A DNA stretch of 33,207 nucleotides from Candidatus Eiseniibacteriota bacterium. Lineage in GTDB: Bacteria > Eisenbacteria > RBG-16-71-46 > CAIMUX01 > WJJG01. The translations under genes were made by a program, and so were the position numbers. The notes below the pieces were generated by a model. It was not told the origin of the DNA and ran no database searches. It worked only from the letters and a program-made list of their open reading frames with translations. Position 1 is the stretch's first letter; every line of letters begins with the position of its first letter. Positions 33,056-33,207 of this stretch are shown here, piece by piece. Location of the stretch: assembly GCA_023129715.1 (NCBI GenBank), contig JAGMBO010000072.1:1-33207 (forward strand). The letters are read 5' to 3'.

Positions 33056-33207
33056 ATGAACGTGATGCGAAGATTTTCAGTCTTTCTGGGTGTTGTTTTG
33101 AGCATTGGGCTGGCCAGTGCTGCAGGCGCTTCGGACTGCGTCCAGCTCGATATGGTGGATATCGGTGACCCTGCTTCGGAAGCCGGTCACAGTCTCGTGG
33201 GCTGGGG
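33056..33207 (+). CDS. Secreted protein, 5' fragment cut by the window end
   Basis: The first 50 codons of a gene running out of the window. The signal peptide MNVMRRFSVFLGVVLSIGLA ends near SAAGAS. The mature start reads QLDMVDIGDPASEAGHSLVG followed by WG, which aligns with IDIGTLASENQTVMGEAPHN and VGWG at the start of the 840-aa protein, so the same probable jelly-roll/malectin-like domain follows. The ATG at 33056 has GGAGG seven bases upstream. A cohesin/FlgD-like C-terminus is expected but not visible. It is 278 bp after the 380-aa gene. Confidence 0.8.
   Translation, partial: MNVMRRFSVFLGVVLSIGLASAAGASDCVQLDMVDIGDPASEAGHSLVGW

Overview
The window looks like a chromosomal segment from an uncultured, high-GC bacterium of the FCB-type lineages (Eisenbacteria, Krumholzibacteriota or a relative). 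I infer this from eight complete, signal-peptide-bearing proteins that all end in the same FlgD-like Ig fold used as a C-terminal sorting or anchoring domain, from strong GGAGG ribosome binding sites, and from frequent GTG starts. No rRNA, tRNA, CRISPR array or intact insertion sequence was seen.

Layout. (1) 1-1115 holds no intact gene, only a minus-strand methyltransferase remnant. (2) 1116-13885 is a minus-strand block: four secreted modular proteins of 962, 441, 1928 and 362 aa, then an M42 aminopeptidase. (3) 14443-16587 holds a two-domain protein disulfide oxidoreductase (+) that meets, tail to tail, a FetA/FetB-type ABC transporter (-). (4) 16994-22069 is a tight plus-strand operon for acyl-CoA/acetate metabolism: an acetyl-CoA hydrolase/transferase fused to a GNAT domain, an ADP-forming acyl-CoA synthetase and a phosphotransacetylase-like P-loop/DRTGG protein. 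A radical SAM gene follows. (5) 23269-30320 is a second minus-strand operon of secreted proteins (840, 263 and 1208 aa). (6) 30321-31634 is a long non-coding region with several palindromes and a good sigma-70-type promoter. (7) 31635-33207 holds two plus-strand secreted-protein genes, the second cut by the window end.

The most interesting theme is the secreted proteome. Four large proteins share one C-terminal cassette (fibronectin-III-like with a YPEY motif, dockerin-like, cohesin-like, FlgD-like) behind different N-terminal heads (beta-propeller plus beta-helices, jelly-roll-like domains, an unrecognised domain). Three smaller neighbours carry cohesin-like modules but no dockerin-like module. 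This suggests a family of exchangeable cell-surface parts that may assemble by cohesin-dockerin-like contacts. Modules are shared between genes on both strands, and one 446-bp stretch is duplicated at about 88% DNA identity. The central metabolic genes probably serve acetate/acyl-CoA energy conservation and are not obviously linked to the surface proteins.
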